This document shows positions 1-8,068 of a stretch of DNA of 50,020 nt, piece after piece. Source of the stretch: Chitinispirillaceae bacterium (GTDB lineage: Bacteria > Fibrobacterota > Chitinivibrionia > Chitinivibrionales > Chitinispirillaceae). Below the pieces are notes generated by a model. The model saw nothing but the letters and a program-made list of their open reading frames with translations, searched no databases and was not told the origin of the DNA. A program made the translations under genes and the position numbers. The first letter of the stretch is position 1, and each line of letters opens with the position of its first letter. The stretch is from the NCBI GenBank assembly GCA_016929415.1, contig JAFGIW010000224.1, forward strand, positions 1 through 50,020, in the 5' to 3' direction.

Positions 1-593
1 ATCATCTGGGGATTGAAATAGACCGTTTTCAATGCAAAAACAGCGTCCTGATCGTTGAGTGTTGAATTTGTAAGGTAATAGACATGGCGTGAAAAGAACC
101 CGCGGTTCGTACTGCCGGTAGGCAAAAGGACTTTCAAGGAATAAGCATGTGTCAGCCAGGCGGTTTCGCGGCCGAACGGGTAAGCCATTTTCGTGGTGAG
201 TTCGAGATCGCCGATGCCGCTGCGGCGTTCGTCGTTCCAGCCGGCAATATCGTAGTAGAGCGGCAGATCGATAGCGAAGTCCCAGAAGGAGGTGATGCCG
301 TATCCCGCAAAAATATTTCCGGAAAAAAGGTGCGGGGCGGTTCTGTCCACCGGACGATTGTTCGCGGACTTCAGTACCCCTCCCTCGCCTTTCGGGCCGG
401 CGATATATTCCATCTCGGTGCCGTATTTTAAAGCCCCGCCGAGGTTGAATCCGGTTTTCCCGAGTGTTTCGGTGGAGAGCGTTCTGACAATACCCTTCTG
501 TCCGCCGGTGTTGATGTCATTGGCATATATCGAAGAAATACCTGCGACGAAAATTACGGTCAGCGAAATTAAACGACGGGGGATGTACAACAT
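1..593 (-). CDS. Outer-membrane beta-barrel-like protein, partial (N-terminal part)
   Basis: An open frame runs from an ATG at 593 off the left edge of the window, giving 197 codons. A good ribosome site (AAAGGAGG, 4 nt spacer) precedes the ATG. The first ~25 residues form a signal peptide (hydrophobic stretch LISLTVIFVAGISSIYA). The mature part is rich in alternating aromatic and glycine patterns (GYGITSFWDFAIDLPLYYDI) and in phrases typical of outer-membrane barrels that report a mutant-like alignment to porin/transporter families in this phylum. I infer an outer-membrane protein; the C-terminus, where an OmpA-type peptidoglycan-binding domain could follow, lies outside the window. It is transcribed away from tcdA. 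The product is uncertain, but the reading frame is convincing. Confidence 0.7.
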   Translation of the reverse strand, partial: MLYIPRRLISLTVIFVAGISSIYANDINTGGQKGIVRTLSTETLGKTGFNLGGALKYGTEMEYIAGPKGEGGVLKSANNRPVDRTAPHLFSGNIFAGYGITSFWDFAIDLPLYYDIAGWNDERRSGIGDLELTTKMAYPFGRETAWLTHAYSLKVLLPTGSTNRGFFSRHVYYLTNSTLNDQDAVFALKTVYFNPQM

Positions 594-690
594 GAAACCT
601 CCTTTATCGATGAAAAACGCCGGATTAAAAACAGGGCATACTGCATTTATGAAACCCTTCACCTAGGAGCCGTGTCGTATGTCCTTGATA

Positions 691-719
691 ATAATATATA
701 TTTTGCCCGTTACCGGCAA
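691..719 (-). promoter_or_regulatory. Candidate sigma70 promoter for the leftward outer-membrane gene
   Basis: On the minus strand TTGCCG (719-714) is followed after 17 nt by TATTAT (696-691). This lies about 100 nt upstream of the ATG at 593 in an AT-rich patch. It is a sequence match only. Confidence 0.4.
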
Positions 720-811
720 GGTCTTCCGACCATTCTCACGATGCGTTGACAGACCAGCCTCTGCACGGCCGGAATGAGGAAATACGGAACACTTCGCCGG
801 GGAGCGCTTGT

Positions 812-1663
812 TTGGAAAGAGATTCGACATTTGACCGGCTGCAGTTATTGACTGGTGATCGGGCATTGCTCCTGCTGCGGCGCACGTCGGTGATACTGTT
901 CGGGGTCGGAGGTGTGGGCAGCTGGTGTGCGGAGGCGCTCGTAAGGTCGGGAATCGGAAGGCTGACCATGGTTGATGCCGATCTGATCTGCCGGACGAAC
1001 ATCAACCGGCAGGTGCAGGCGACTGCGGCAACGGTCGGCGGAGTCAAGGTTAATGAACTTGCCACCCGCATGCGGAAAATCAATCCGCATGCGGAAATCA
1101 TCGCGCTTCAGGAGATCTATACACCCGGCAGTGCTGACCGGTTCCGGCTGGCAACCTACGACTACGTGATCGACGCCATCGACAGCCTCAGCGCGAAAGT
1201 CGATCTGATCGCCGGCGCGACGGAGGCGGGGGCGAGGATCTTTACCGCGCTGGGCGCCTCATGCAAAATCGACCCCTCGCGGATCAGGGTCGGGCCGCTC
1301 CGGGAGTCGCACGGTTGCCATCTCGGAAAACTGGTGCGCAAGCGCCTGCGCCGGCGGAACTGCAACGGCGATCCGCTCTGTGTTTACAGTGAAGAACAGC
1401 CGCCGGTGCGGGAAGGCGGCAACGGTTGCGGCGGCGATGCAGAAGGTGACCCGGAAAGCGTCAATGGTGGCGAGGATGGAGCGGTGTCGGACAACAAGCA
1501 GCGCAGCATCAAAAAACGGATCAACGGCTCGGTGGTGCATATAACCGGAAGTTTCGGCTTTTTTCTCGCCGGACTGGTCGTTCAGGATGTGGTGCGGCGG
1601 GCGGGGGAGGGGAAAAAACCGGAGTCAGGAGTCAGAAGTCAGAAGAAAGAAGAAAGAGAATAA
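812..1663 (+). CDS. tcdA: tRNA threonylcarbamoyladenosine dehydratase (TcdA/CsdL)
   Basis: This is a cytoplasmic ThiF/E1-like enzyme that uses ATP to cyclise t6A37 to ct6A in ANN-decoding tRNAs. The protein has the nucleotide-binding loop GVGGVGSWCAEALVRSGIG near residue 28, the acidic end of beta2 (VDAD), the E1-like NINRQ motif and a DAIDSLSAK stretch. The C-terminal half carries VYSEE and the closing SVVHITGSFGFFLAG motif. I place the start at TTG 812, which has GGGGAG 7 nt upstream and leaves the usual short family N-terminus. A TTG at 746 is in frame but has no ribosome site. The final ~15 residues are encoded by a heptamer repeat tract and are probably not functional. A stretch of Gly/Asp/Glu-rich residues (about 190-220) is longer than usual. 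Confidence 0.88.
   Translation: MERDSTFDRLQLLTGDRALLLLRRTSVILFGVGGVGSWCAEALVRSGIGRLTMVDADLICRTNINRQVQATAATVGGVKVNELATRMRKINPHAEIIALQEIYTPGSADRFRLATYDYVIDAIDSLSAKVDLIAGATEAGARIFTALGASCKIDPSRIRVGPLRESHGCHLGKLVRKRLRRRNCNGDPLCVYSEEQPPVREGGNGCGGDAEGDPESVNGGEDGAVSDNKQRSIKKRINGSVVHITGSFGFFLAGLVVQDVVRRAGEGKKPESGVRSQKKEERE
1621..1655 (+). repeat. Short tandem heptamer tract (STRR-like)
   Basis: Five consecutive 7-mers are read: GGAGTCA, GGAGTCA, GAAGTCA, GAAGAAA, GAAGAAA. The tract crosses the end of tcdA and is followed by a pyrimidine-rich stretch with an approximate 8-nt period (TGTCACC, CCGTCACC). It resembles the short tandemly repeated repetitive sequences known from cyanobacteria. Confidence 0.65.
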
Positions 1664-1708
1664 ATCACACCTGTCACCTTGTCTCCCCGTCACCCCGTTA
1701 TTTTTCCC

Positions 1709-2530
1709 TCACTCCCGCCTCCCATGCACCCACACCCACTTCTTCCTTTCCGGCGAATACGTCATGGTGCTCGTTGACTGACCGTTCAGAATGACTATAC
1801 TGTCGAAACGTTCCCTGTTCCTAATAGCAAAGAAAACATTCCCCAGCGATGGCATCGAATCATACGTGTTGTCCAGTTCGACCGTTTGCGTCTTTTTATC
1901 CAGTTCGAAATAGCGCAGATAGTTTCCGACGATGTTATGCCCGGTGACCAAGCTCCCCGACGGATTGATCGTCAGATAAATGTCAACGCCGTGCGCACAG
2001 TAGTTTCCGTATCCCGCGGGGAAGAACCACATGGCATAGGAACCGTCGTCGCTTTTTCGTATGTAATGATTGTAGTCGACATTCAACTGCATGCTGTCGA
2101 TGATCGCCTGGAAGTGTTTTTTCCCGGTGGTCACCGCGCGCGCGAACTGAAGGACCCGTTCGTCAACGACTGCAGGTATTTTTAGCAAATCACCGTCCTC
2201 CTCCGTCACGAAAGCGTATTTCGGGTGAAAGGTGTCATTATTCACCGAGTATCTCCCGTAGAAAACATACCGCTTACCGCTGCGATCGTCAACGAACCAT
2301 GTCTGGTCGAGCGAATCGAGCAACAGCGGTTTTTCCGCCATGATCGAATCGGTGGAACGCCACGCGGCCAGGTCGTCGCGCGCAAGTGCATCGGCAAGCG
2401 TGCAGGTGCGCTCGAAGGCCTTCATATCGAAAGGGGGAGGCGGTTCTATAGCAGGCAGGGTTAAAACCTTCCGGTGCGAACAGCCGAAAAGGGCGAACAT
2501 GAGAAAACAACTAATAAAAACACGCTCCAT
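1709..2530 (-). CDS. Putative lipoprotein of unknown function
   Basis: The 273-residue product begins with a lipoprotein signal: hydrophobic VFISCFLMFALFGC with the lipobox LFGC placing the lipidated Cys at residue 17. The mature protein is a mixed polar domain without transmembrane segments or a motif I recognise. It contains a WFVDDRSGKRYVFYGRY stretch and a C-terminal VWVHGRRE. There is no strong ribosome site; GAAGAGAG lies directly before the ATG. It is isolated: tcdA converges from the left and the YbgF-like gene is divergent on the right. Location in the envelope is inferred from the lipobox; no function can be proposed. Confidence 0.75.
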   Translation of the reverse strand: MERVFISCFLMFALFGCSHRKVLTLPAIEPPPPFDMKAFERTCTLADALARDDLAAWRSTDSIMAEKPLLLDSLDQTWFVDDRSGKRYVFYGRYSVNNDTFHPKYAFVTEEDGDLLKIPAVVDERVLQFARAVTTGKKHFQAIIDSMQLNVDYNHYIRKSDDGSYAMWFFPAGYGNYCAHGVDIYLTINPSGSLVTGHNIVGNYLRYFELDKKTQTVELDNTYDSMPSLGNVFFAIRNRERFDSIVILNGQSTSTMTYSPERKKWVWVHGRRE

Positions 2531-2704
2531 CTCTCTTCAACGTCCTGTCCTGAAAATAGTCGTGAAGTAAAAACCACCATTGAAATATATACAAAATGGA
2601 AGGAAAAACAGGCCCAAAATTCTTCCGGATGATACATTGCTCCTTCATCGAGGACCTGATCAATTTTGCCGATCATGCGGCACGGGGTATTTTGCAGACC
2701 TTCA

Positions 2705-2733
2705 TTGACCCTTTTATCGCTTTACGGTATAAT
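2705..2733 (+). promoter_or_regulatory. Sigma70 promoter for the YbgF/CpoB-like gene
   Basis: TTGACC (2705-2710), a 17-nt spacer and a perfect TATAAT (2728-2733) stand 44 nt before the ATG at 2778. This is the clearest housekeeping promoter in the window. Confidence 0.75.
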
Positions 2734-2777
2734 GATTTGTATCATTTCAGGCATTGTTCTTCGACGGAGGGTCATCC

Positions 2778-3545
2778 ATGTCACGACTATGGTTGTGTGC
2801 GAGTGTACCGGTTATCATGTGTATCGGGTGTGCCGCTTCCCATCAGCAGATAGGAAACGAGGCGCTGCTTCCGGAAATCGACGTTATTCAGGTTAAGGAG
2901 CACTCCGATGAGGCGCTCAAGCTTGCGCAGGAGGCAAAGCTGGATGTGGAAATGGTAACCAACAAGCTGACCGAAATTGACAACCGTCTTATCCTCCTTT
3001 CGGAAGAGGTATCGAGTGTTTCAATCGCCAAAATCGAGGAGCTGGAGAACCGTCTTGCGCTGCTGATCGAAGCATATAAAGACCTCCAGGCACAGGTCAC
3101 CGCACTGGAGGCAATGCCGCGTACTTCGTCAAAGAAAAACAGGCCTCCGGCCACCTTTTCACCGGCCCTGGGGTCACCGGAGTATGATCTTTATCAGACC
3201 GGCATACGAACCTTCGAAAACCGTGTTTATGACAAGGCGATTGAGATTTTCACCGATGTCATCAAACAGTATCCGCAGGGTAAATATGTCGATAATGCGC
3301 GGTACTGGATCGGGGAGTGTTATTACGCGCTCGGTGATTACGCTTCGGGAATTGCCTCATTTACTCATGTTTTCGACAGCAAGAACTCTTCCAAGGCGGA
3401 TGACGCACAATTTAAAATCGGTCTTTCCTATTTGAGGATGGGGCAGCAGGCAATGGCAAAAGCGGAACTCAAAAAGCTCATCGACCGCTACCCTGCAAGC
3501 GAATACATCGAGCGGGCGAAAAAATATCTGGGGGAGATCAAGTAG
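2778..3545 (+). CDS. YbgF/CpoB-like TPR lipoprotein
   Basis: The start is the ATG at 2778, with GGAGGG 6 nt upstream; an in-frame TTG 24 nt earlier is not needed. The 255-residue product has a lipoprotein signal (VPVIMCIGC, Cys at residue 18) and a coiled coil at about 40-115 (repeated KLTEIDNRL, EELENRLALLIEAYKDL patterns). It ends in tandem tetratricopeptide repeats: YDLYQTGIRTFENRVYDKAI, ARYWIGECYYALGDYASGI and AQFKIGLSYLRMGQQAMAKA. This coiled-coil plus TPR order is that of CpoB (YbgF), a Tol-Pal partner that coordinates outer-membrane constriction with peptidoglycan synthesis. No tol or pal gene is in the window, so the role is inferred from architecture. A BamD-like TPR lipoprotein follows after a repeat-containing gap. 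Confidence 0.8.
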   Translation: MSRLWLCASVPVIMCIGCAASHQQIGNEALLPEIDVIQVKEHSDEALKLAQEAKLDVEMVTNKLTEIDNRLILLSEEVSSVSIAKIEELENRLALLIEAYKDLQAQVTALEAMPRTSSKKNRPPATFSPALGSPEYDLYQTGIRTFENRVYDKAIEIFTDVIKQYPQGKYVDNARYWIGECYYALGDYASGIASFTHVFDSKNSSKADDAQFKIGLSYLRMGQQAMAKAELKKLIDRYPASEYIERAKKYLGEIK

Positions 3546-3571
3546 GGAATGGAGATATAGGCTGTAGGAAA

Positions 3572-3627
3572 AGCGGTTCAGCGGTTCAGCAATTCAGGGG
3601 TTCAGCTTAACAGCTTAAAAGCTTTCC
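3572..3627 (+). repeat. Octamer tandem repeat tract
   Basis: Seven consecutive 8-nt units share AGC at the start: AGCGGTTC twice, then AGCAATTC, AGGGGTTC, AGCTTAAC, AGCTTAAA and AGCTTTCC. The tract lies between two lipoprotein genes and is followed by pyrimidine-rich sequence to about 3690, including GACTCCTGA, which is the complement of the heptamer unit at 1621. Confidence 0.6.
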
Positions 3628-3814
3628 CCTGACTTCAGGCTTCCGACTCCTGAATTCTAAATAATTTCCCCTCCTCCCCTCTTCTCCTTGCCTTCGGCCC
3701 GCTTCATAAACCACTTTTAATGATTGTCCAAATACTGCCGCGGCCTTGAAAAGCGAGGCGCGTATCGGGGTGGTGGCGGTCATTTCAAGGCATTCCTTCA
3801 ATTCCTGGAAAAAT

Positions 3815-4591
3815 ATGATGATATATCGGTATGGTGGTTTGTTCATTGCGGGATTCTTATTTTTCACCTCATGTGCCGCCCGGAAGAACAAACTGGAAAA
3901 GATGCAGATTGACTGTTCTCAACGTGTTTCCAAGGCTTTGCTTTCTTACAACGCGAAAAAATACGCGACGGCCCTTACCCGTTTCACGGACGCCCGTATG
4001 CAGTGCAGCGGAACTCCGGTCATGGATACGATACTGTACTATCTCGGAATGTCCAATGTTAAAACGAAGAAATATCTCGAAGCACGGACCGAATTTCAAC
4101 GTCTGGTGCAGGATTTTCCCGGGTCACCTTTCTTTGAGGAGGCGAAGTTCCGTATCGGTTACGTCGTGTTCAAGCAGTCGAATCCCGCCAACCGCGATCA
4201 AAAGGAAACCAGGGAGACGATCCGTCTCCTTGATAATTTTATGGAAATGTACCCGAAAAGCCCCTTCGCCGACAGCGCTCTTTTTTACCGGACCGAAGCA
4301 TATGAAAAGCTTGCGACAAAAGAGTTCTGGAATGCGCAGTTTTATGAGAACGTCAATGAACCTGAAGCTGCCGTAGTCTATTATCGAGCCTTTTTAAGCC
4401 AGTTTATCGATTCGAAGCGAGTTGACCAGGCACGGTTCAACTCGCTTGTACTGCTTGTAAAACTCGACCGCATCACTGAGGCGGAAGAGCTGTATGATGA
4501 ACTGATTGAAAAATGTAAAAACAAAGAGCTGCAGAAAGAGGCGAAAGCGCTCTTCGCCAATGCCAAGAAAGCCAAGGCAGGCGCCAAATAG
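3815..4591 (+). CDS. bamD: BamD-like outer-membrane assembly TPR lipoprotein
   Basis: The product (about 258 residues) starts with MMIYRYGGLFIAGFLFFTSC, a lipoprotein signal with lipobox FTSC. Start choice lies between ATG 3815 and ATG 3818; a weak GGAA suits the second. A TTG at 3746 would put 23 extra residues ahead of the signal and is unlikely. Tetratricopeptide repeats follow: SKALLSYNAKKYATALTRF, LGMSNVKTKKYLEARTEFQ, and LLDNFMEMYPKSPFADSAL, the last being characteristic of BamD. BamD binds BamA and is the essential lipoprotein of the outer-membrane protein insertion machine. Length and repeat content fit the family, although YfiO-like TPR lipoproteins of other roles cannot be excluded. 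nadD follows after 30 nt and may be cotranscribed. Confidence 0.7.
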   Translation: MMIYRYGGLFIAGFLFFTSCAARKNKLEKMQIDCSQRVSKALLSYNAKKYATALTRFTDARMQCSGTPVMDTILYYLGMSNVKTKKYLEARTEFQRLVQDFPGSPFFEEAKFRIGYVVFKQSNPANRDQKETRETIRLLDNFMEMYPKSPFADSALFYRTEAYEKLATKEFWNAQFYENVNEPEAAVVYYRAFLSQFIDSKRVDQARFNSLVLLVKLDRITEAEELYDELIEKCKNKELQKEAKALFANAKKAKAGAK

Positions 4592-4621
4592 CGGTCCTGA
4601 AAAAATAGTGCGGGAGGCGAC

Positions 4622-5251
4622 ATGTCCAATCCGATCGGTGTTTTCGGTGGTATTTTCGATCCGGTCCATTACGGGCATCTTGCCACCGGCAGACTCGCGT
4701 GCGACCACTTCCGCCTCGATAAAATCATCTATGTTCCGGCAGGAATTCCCCCGCATAAAGTAACGACCATCTCCATCTCTCCCGCAGACAGGCTTGAAAT
4801 GCTGCGTATCGCTCTTGAGGGCGAAGCCTATGCCTCCATCTGGGAAGAGGAGGCAAGGCAGCCGGGAGTCTCCTACACGGTGGATACATTGAATGAACTG
4901 ATGGCACTTCATTCCGGTTCACCGCTTTATTTTATCGTCGGGTCGGACAACCTCAACGAGATCCCCACATGGCACCGATACCGTGAGATCCTTGCGATGG
5001 TGACCCTCTGCGTCACCGAACGACCCGGTTATTCAACGGAGATTCCCTCGATGCTCGCAACGGCATCGCTTTTGACCTTCCCCTCACCGCAGTGGGGGAT
5101 GAGTTCTTCGCTGCTGCGGTCCTACCTTGCACAGGGATACCAATGCAAACATCTGCTGCCTGAGGGAGTCCGTGAGTATATATTTAATAAGGGACTCTAC
5201 CGGCAATGCGGAACAAAAGTTTCTGCTGCTAAATGTAAACAGGCCCATTGA
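4622..5251 (+). CDS. nadD: Nicotinate-nucleotide adenylyltransferase
   Basis: NadD transfers AMP from ATP to nicotinate mononucleotide, making deamido-NAD, the substrate of NadE. The N-terminus holds the nucleotidyltransferase signature [11 protein letters not shown] (residues 9-19), followed by [12 protein letters not shown] and FIVGSDNL, all characteristic of NadD. The C-terminal ATP-binding motif, normally ISST..R, is [12 protein letters not shown] here, which keeps the serines and arginine. The family ending [16 protein letters not shown] is present and followed by a short extra tail. GGGAGG lies 4 nt before the ATG. A glutamine-dependent nadE is also in the window at 25.9-27.5 kb, but the two are not adjacent. 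Downstream, 34 nt separate it from the small cysteine-rich gene. Confidence 0.93.
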   Translation: MSNPIGVFGGIFDPVHYGHLATGRLACDHFRLDKIIYVPAGIPPHKVTTISISPADRLEMLRIALEGEAYASIWEEEARQPGVSYTVDTLNELMALHSGSPLYFIVGSDNLNEIPTWHRYREILAMVTLCVTERPGYSTEIPSMLATASLLTFPSPQWGMSSSLLRSYLAQGYQCKHLLPEGVREYIFNKGLYRQCGTKVSAAKCKQAH

Positions 5252-5285
5252 CCGTCCGGGGTCAAAGCTCATCCGGAGGCAGGTA

Positions 5286-5495
5286 ATGTCGGAATCGGCG
5301 CCGCAACCACTACGGCGGGGGATGGGGCGAAAAAGGTTTCTCGGGGTCCATTTCCGCTGCTGCAACGTGTATCAGCGTATCTATTGCAATGACAGCGGAA
5401 CAGCCTATGACGGACGCTGCCCCCGATGCGGGAAAAAAGTGCATATTCCCATTGGTGGAAGCGGCGTCGAAAACCGTTTTTTTGAGGCATATTGA
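5286..5495 (+). CDS. Small cysteine-pair (zinc-ribbon-like) protein upstream of amrS
   Basis: A 69-residue frame begins at ATG 5286 with GGAGGC 5 nt upstream. It has two knuckle-like cysteine groups: [15 protein letters not shown] and [15 protein letters not shown], followed by RFFEAY. CPRCGK is a typical zinc-ribbon half. The pattern [12 protein letters not shown] followed by RFF looks like a small conserved family I have seen in Planctomycetes-type genomes, but I cannot name a function. It ends 1 nt before the GTG proposed for the radical SAM gene, so the two are probably translationally coupled. Metal binding is inferred from the cysteines only. Confidence 0.72.
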   Translation: MSESAPQPLRRGMGRKRFLGVHFRCCNVYQRIYCNDSGTAYDGRCPRCGKKVHIPIGGSGVENRFFEAY

Positions 5496-5496
5496 C

Positions 5497-6600
5497 GTGG
5501 TGACGCGGAGAGCATGCATCGCGCAGATCGGTTCCGTCCTGGGTGCGGCGGCAATGGGCAGGATATGCCCTCTTTTTGCCGCCCCGCAGGCTCCGGAACA
5601 GACCGCCCGTTTCTGGCACCGTGAAGGCAGCGGCATCATCATGTGCGAACTCTGTCCTCACGGGTGCGCTCTTCCCGAAGGAAAAACCGGCATCTGCCGC
5701 AACCGCGTGCATCGCGGCGGCAGGCTTGTAGCCCTCGGCTACGCCCGGCCGTGCGCGGTGCATGTCGATCCCATCGAAAAAAAACCGTTGTATCATATGC
5801 TGCCCGGCGCACGGACCTATTCGCTGGGCGTCGCAGGCTGTAACATGCGGTGCAAAAATTGTCAGAACTATACGATAAGTCAACGCAGCCCGCTTGAAAC
5901 CGAGAATGTATACCTGCCGCCGGAGCGCGTGGTTGAAGAGGCGATCAACGAGCGGTGCACGGTCGTTGCGTTTACTTATACAGAACCGTCGGTCTGGCTT
6001 GAGTATGTGATCGACACCGCGACCGCAGCCCGAAAAGCGGGGCTTAAAACGGCGCTGGTTTCATCGGGGTATATCAATCCGGCTCCCTTCGAGGAACTCT
6101 GCAACGTCCTCGACGCGGCGCGCATCGACCTGAAAAGTTTCAGCGATGCCACCTACCACAATCTCAATGCGGGAAAACTGCAGCCGGTGCTCGACACCCT
6201 TCTCCTTGCAAGGAAACGCCGGGTGTGGCTTGAGGTGATCAATCTCGTCATCCCGGGGTGGAATGACACCCCTGAAGAGCTCCGTGCATTGAGTCGTTGG
6301 GTGAAAAACCGGCTCGGCGCGGAAACACCCCTCCATTTTTCCCGCTTCTACCCGATGTATCAATTGTCGAACATCTACCCGACGCCGGTGGCCACCCTGA
6401 ATAAAGCCGCCGCCATCGCCTCGGGGGAGGGATTATCATATGTCTATATCGGCAACGTGGCCGGCATCGGCGGGACGACAACGTGCCCGAAGTGCGGAAA
6501 AGTGATCGTCGAGCGGTCGGGGTATACGATCACGGTAAATAAAATCAACAACGGAAAGTGCGGTTTTTGCGGTTCCGTGATTCCGGGACTCTGGGGGTAA
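5497..6600 (+). CDS. amrS: AmmeMemoRadiSam system radical SAM enzyme with Tat-like leader
   Basis: The protein belongs to the radical SAM family encoded with Memo and AMMECR1 proteins; its substrate is unknown. The cluster-binding motif GCNMRCKNCQN (CxxxCxxC) follows LYHMLPGARTYSLGVA, as in the family. A leading cysteine motif CELCPHGCALPEGKTGICRNR is typical of AmrS and PflA-like activases. The C-terminus carries two cysteine pairs (CPKCGK and CGFCG), a probable zinc ribbon. I choose GTG 5497, with GAGG 9 nt upstream, directly after the small gene; a frame extends to 5389 but would overlap that gene. The N-terminus then reads VTRRACIAQIGSVLGAAAMG, a twin-arginine-like signal, suggesting that the folded iron-sulfur enzyme is exported. 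The Memo-AMMECR1 gene follows after 4 nt. Confidence 0.88.
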   Translation: MVTRRACIAQIGSVLGAAAMGRICPLFAAPQAPEQTARFWHREGSGIIMCELCPHGCALPEGKTGICRNRVHRGGRLVALGYARPCAVHVDPIEKKPLYHMLPGARTYSLGVAGCNMRCKNCQNYTISQRSPLETENVYLPPERVVEEAINERCTVVAFTYTEPSVWLEYVIDTATAARKAGLKTALVSSGYINPAPFEELCNVLDAARIDLKSFSDATYHNLNAGKLQPVLDTLLLARKRRVWLEVINLVIPGWNDTPEELRALSRWVKNRLGAETPLHFSRFYPMYQLSNIYPTPVATLNKAAAIASGEGLSYVYIGNVAGIGGTTTCPKCGKVIVERSGYTITVNKINNGKCGFCGSVIPGLWG

Positions 6601-6604
6601 TGAT

Positions 6605-8068
6605 ATGCATATAGAAAAGGTTCTATCATTTTTAGCGTGTGGAGTGATGATTATGAATGGATCACCGTTCGAGGTATCGGCGCAGAACGCGGTGCGTAAA
6701 CCCGCGGTTGCCGGAACATTTTATGAGAAGAATCCCGACTTGTTGCGCGGCGTGATATTGCGTTATCTGTCCGACGGTAAACCGCTTGCCGAGCCGGTAC
6801 GGCTGCTTATCTGCCCCCATGCCGGGTTTGTCTTTTCCGGGCCGGTGGCGGCGAAAGGGTATGCCACGATCGACGGCAATGTCAAAAGGGTATTTATTCT
6901 CGGTCCGTCGCATTACGAGGGGTTCGGGGGGATCGCGGTGCCGAAGTTCGATTATTATGAAACGCCGCTCGGCAAGGTGAAAATCGACCGGGCGGTCGTC
7001 GAAAAACTGCGTGGCCAACCGGGAGTCATCGTAGCCGACGGCTTTGATGAACCGGAACATTGCCTCGAAGTGCAGCTGCCGTTTCTGCAGGTGCAGCTGA
7101 AGGATTTTACCATTGTTCCGATCCTTACCGGCAAGGTCGATCCGAAGCAGGTGGCGGACGTGCTCATGCCGCATATCGACGCAACTACCGCCGTCATCGC
7201 TTCATCGGACCTTTCCCATTATAAGAAACAGGCGAAGGCCCGGGCGCTCGACGACGCGACTATTGCCGCCATTCTTTCGGGAAACGATGCAGGCCCGATC
7301 GACGCATGCGGCGCTATGCCGATCCGGATCGTTATGAACCTTGCGAATAAAATGAAATTGCAGCCGGTGAAGCTCGATGCGCGCACCTCGTTCGAGACCG
7401 CGCCGCAGCACTGCTCCGACGGCAGGGTGGTGGGGTATGTTGCCATTGCCTTTGTATCGGCGGCGACCGCCGCTTCGTTCAATGTGTCGACCCAAACCCC
7501 GCCGGCCTCTTCTTCCGAAGACCTCGCGCCGGAAATCAAGAAGCTCCTTTTGCTGCTGGCGCGGCAGAGCCTCGAGGCTTCGGTGCGCGGCAAACCATTT
7601 GAAGGACCGGGAGACGTTCCCGCTGAAGTAAAGGAAAACAGTGGTTGTTTCGTTACCCTCACCGTGGGCGGGGCGCTGCGCGGATGCATAGGATATATCG
7701 AACCGATTAAGCCCCTTTACCGGGCGGTGATTGAAAATGCCGCGAACGCGGCGCTGCACGACCCCCGTTTCCCGCAAGTCACACCCGGCGAACTGCAAAA
7801 AATAGTCCTCGAAGTTTCGGTGCTCACCAAACCGGAGCCCCTTCCCTATAAAGATGCCGACGACCTGTTGCGGAAGCTTGTCCCCAACCGCGACGGGGTT
7901 ATTCTCCGTAAAGGCGGTCACCAATCCACCTATCTGCCGCAGGTGTGGGAACAACTGCCCGACAGAGAGGATTTTCTCGAGCAGCTTTCGATAAAAGGCG
8001 GCATGCCGCGCGACGGCTGGAAAACCGCGGAAGTCAAGACTTACCGGGCGATTCATTTTGAGGAATAA
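6605..8068 (+). CDS. amrB: Exported Memo-AMMECR1 fusion (AmmeMemoRadiSam proteins B and A)
   Basis: This 487-residue protein joins two partners that are often separate. Residues ~30-285 are a Memo domain (LigB-dioxygenase-like fold) with the metal-site histidine motifs CPHAGFVFSGP, GPSHYEG and SSDLSHY, plus EHCLEVQLPFLQ. Residues ~310-487 are AMMECR1, marked by the hallmark LRGCIGY and LEVSVLTKPEPLP. The first ~27 residues look like a type I signal peptide (VLSFLACGVMIMNGSPFEVSA, cleavage before Q). The linker is rich in Ser, Pro and Ala. GGGGG about 8 nt upstream of ATG 6605 may serve as ribosome site. Neither family has an agreed reaction; extracytoplasmic location is inferred from the leader, and fits the Tat-like leader of the neighbouring radical SAM enzyme. 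Confidence 0.9.
   Translation: MHIEKVLSFLACGVMIMNGSPFEVSAQNAVRKPAVAGTFYEKNPDLLRGVILRYLSDGKPLAEPVRLLICPHAGFVFSGPVAAKGYATIDGNVKRVFILGPSHYEGFGGIAVPKFDYYETPLGKVKIDRAVVEKLRGQPGVIVADGFDEPEHCLEVQLPFLQVQLKDFTIVPILTGKVDPKQVADVLMPHIDATTAVIASSDLSHYKKQAKARALDDATIAAILSGNDAGPIDACGAMPIRIVMNLANKMKLQPVKLDARTSFETAPQHCSDGRVVGYVAIAFVSAATAASFNVSTQTPPASSSEDLAPEIKKLLLLLARQSLEASVRGKPFEGPGDVPAEVKENSGCFVTLTVGGALRGCIGYIEPIKPLYRAVIENAANAALHDPRFPQVTPGELQKIVLEVSVLTKPEPLPYKDADDLLRKLVPNRDGVILRKGGHQSTYLPQVWEQLPDREDFLEQLSIKGGMPRDGWKTAEVKTYRAIHFEE

Noticed and set aside
5389..5496. N-terminal extension of the radical SAM protein to an ATG-type start at 5389
   Set aside because: It would overlap the small cysteine protein and lacks a ribosome site; GTG 5497 gives a leader with a TRR motif.
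7202..8056. A 284-codon open frame on the minus strand within the Memo-AMMECR1 gene
   Set aside because: It is a GC-rich antisense shadow; the plus frame has clear Memo and AMMECR1 motifs.
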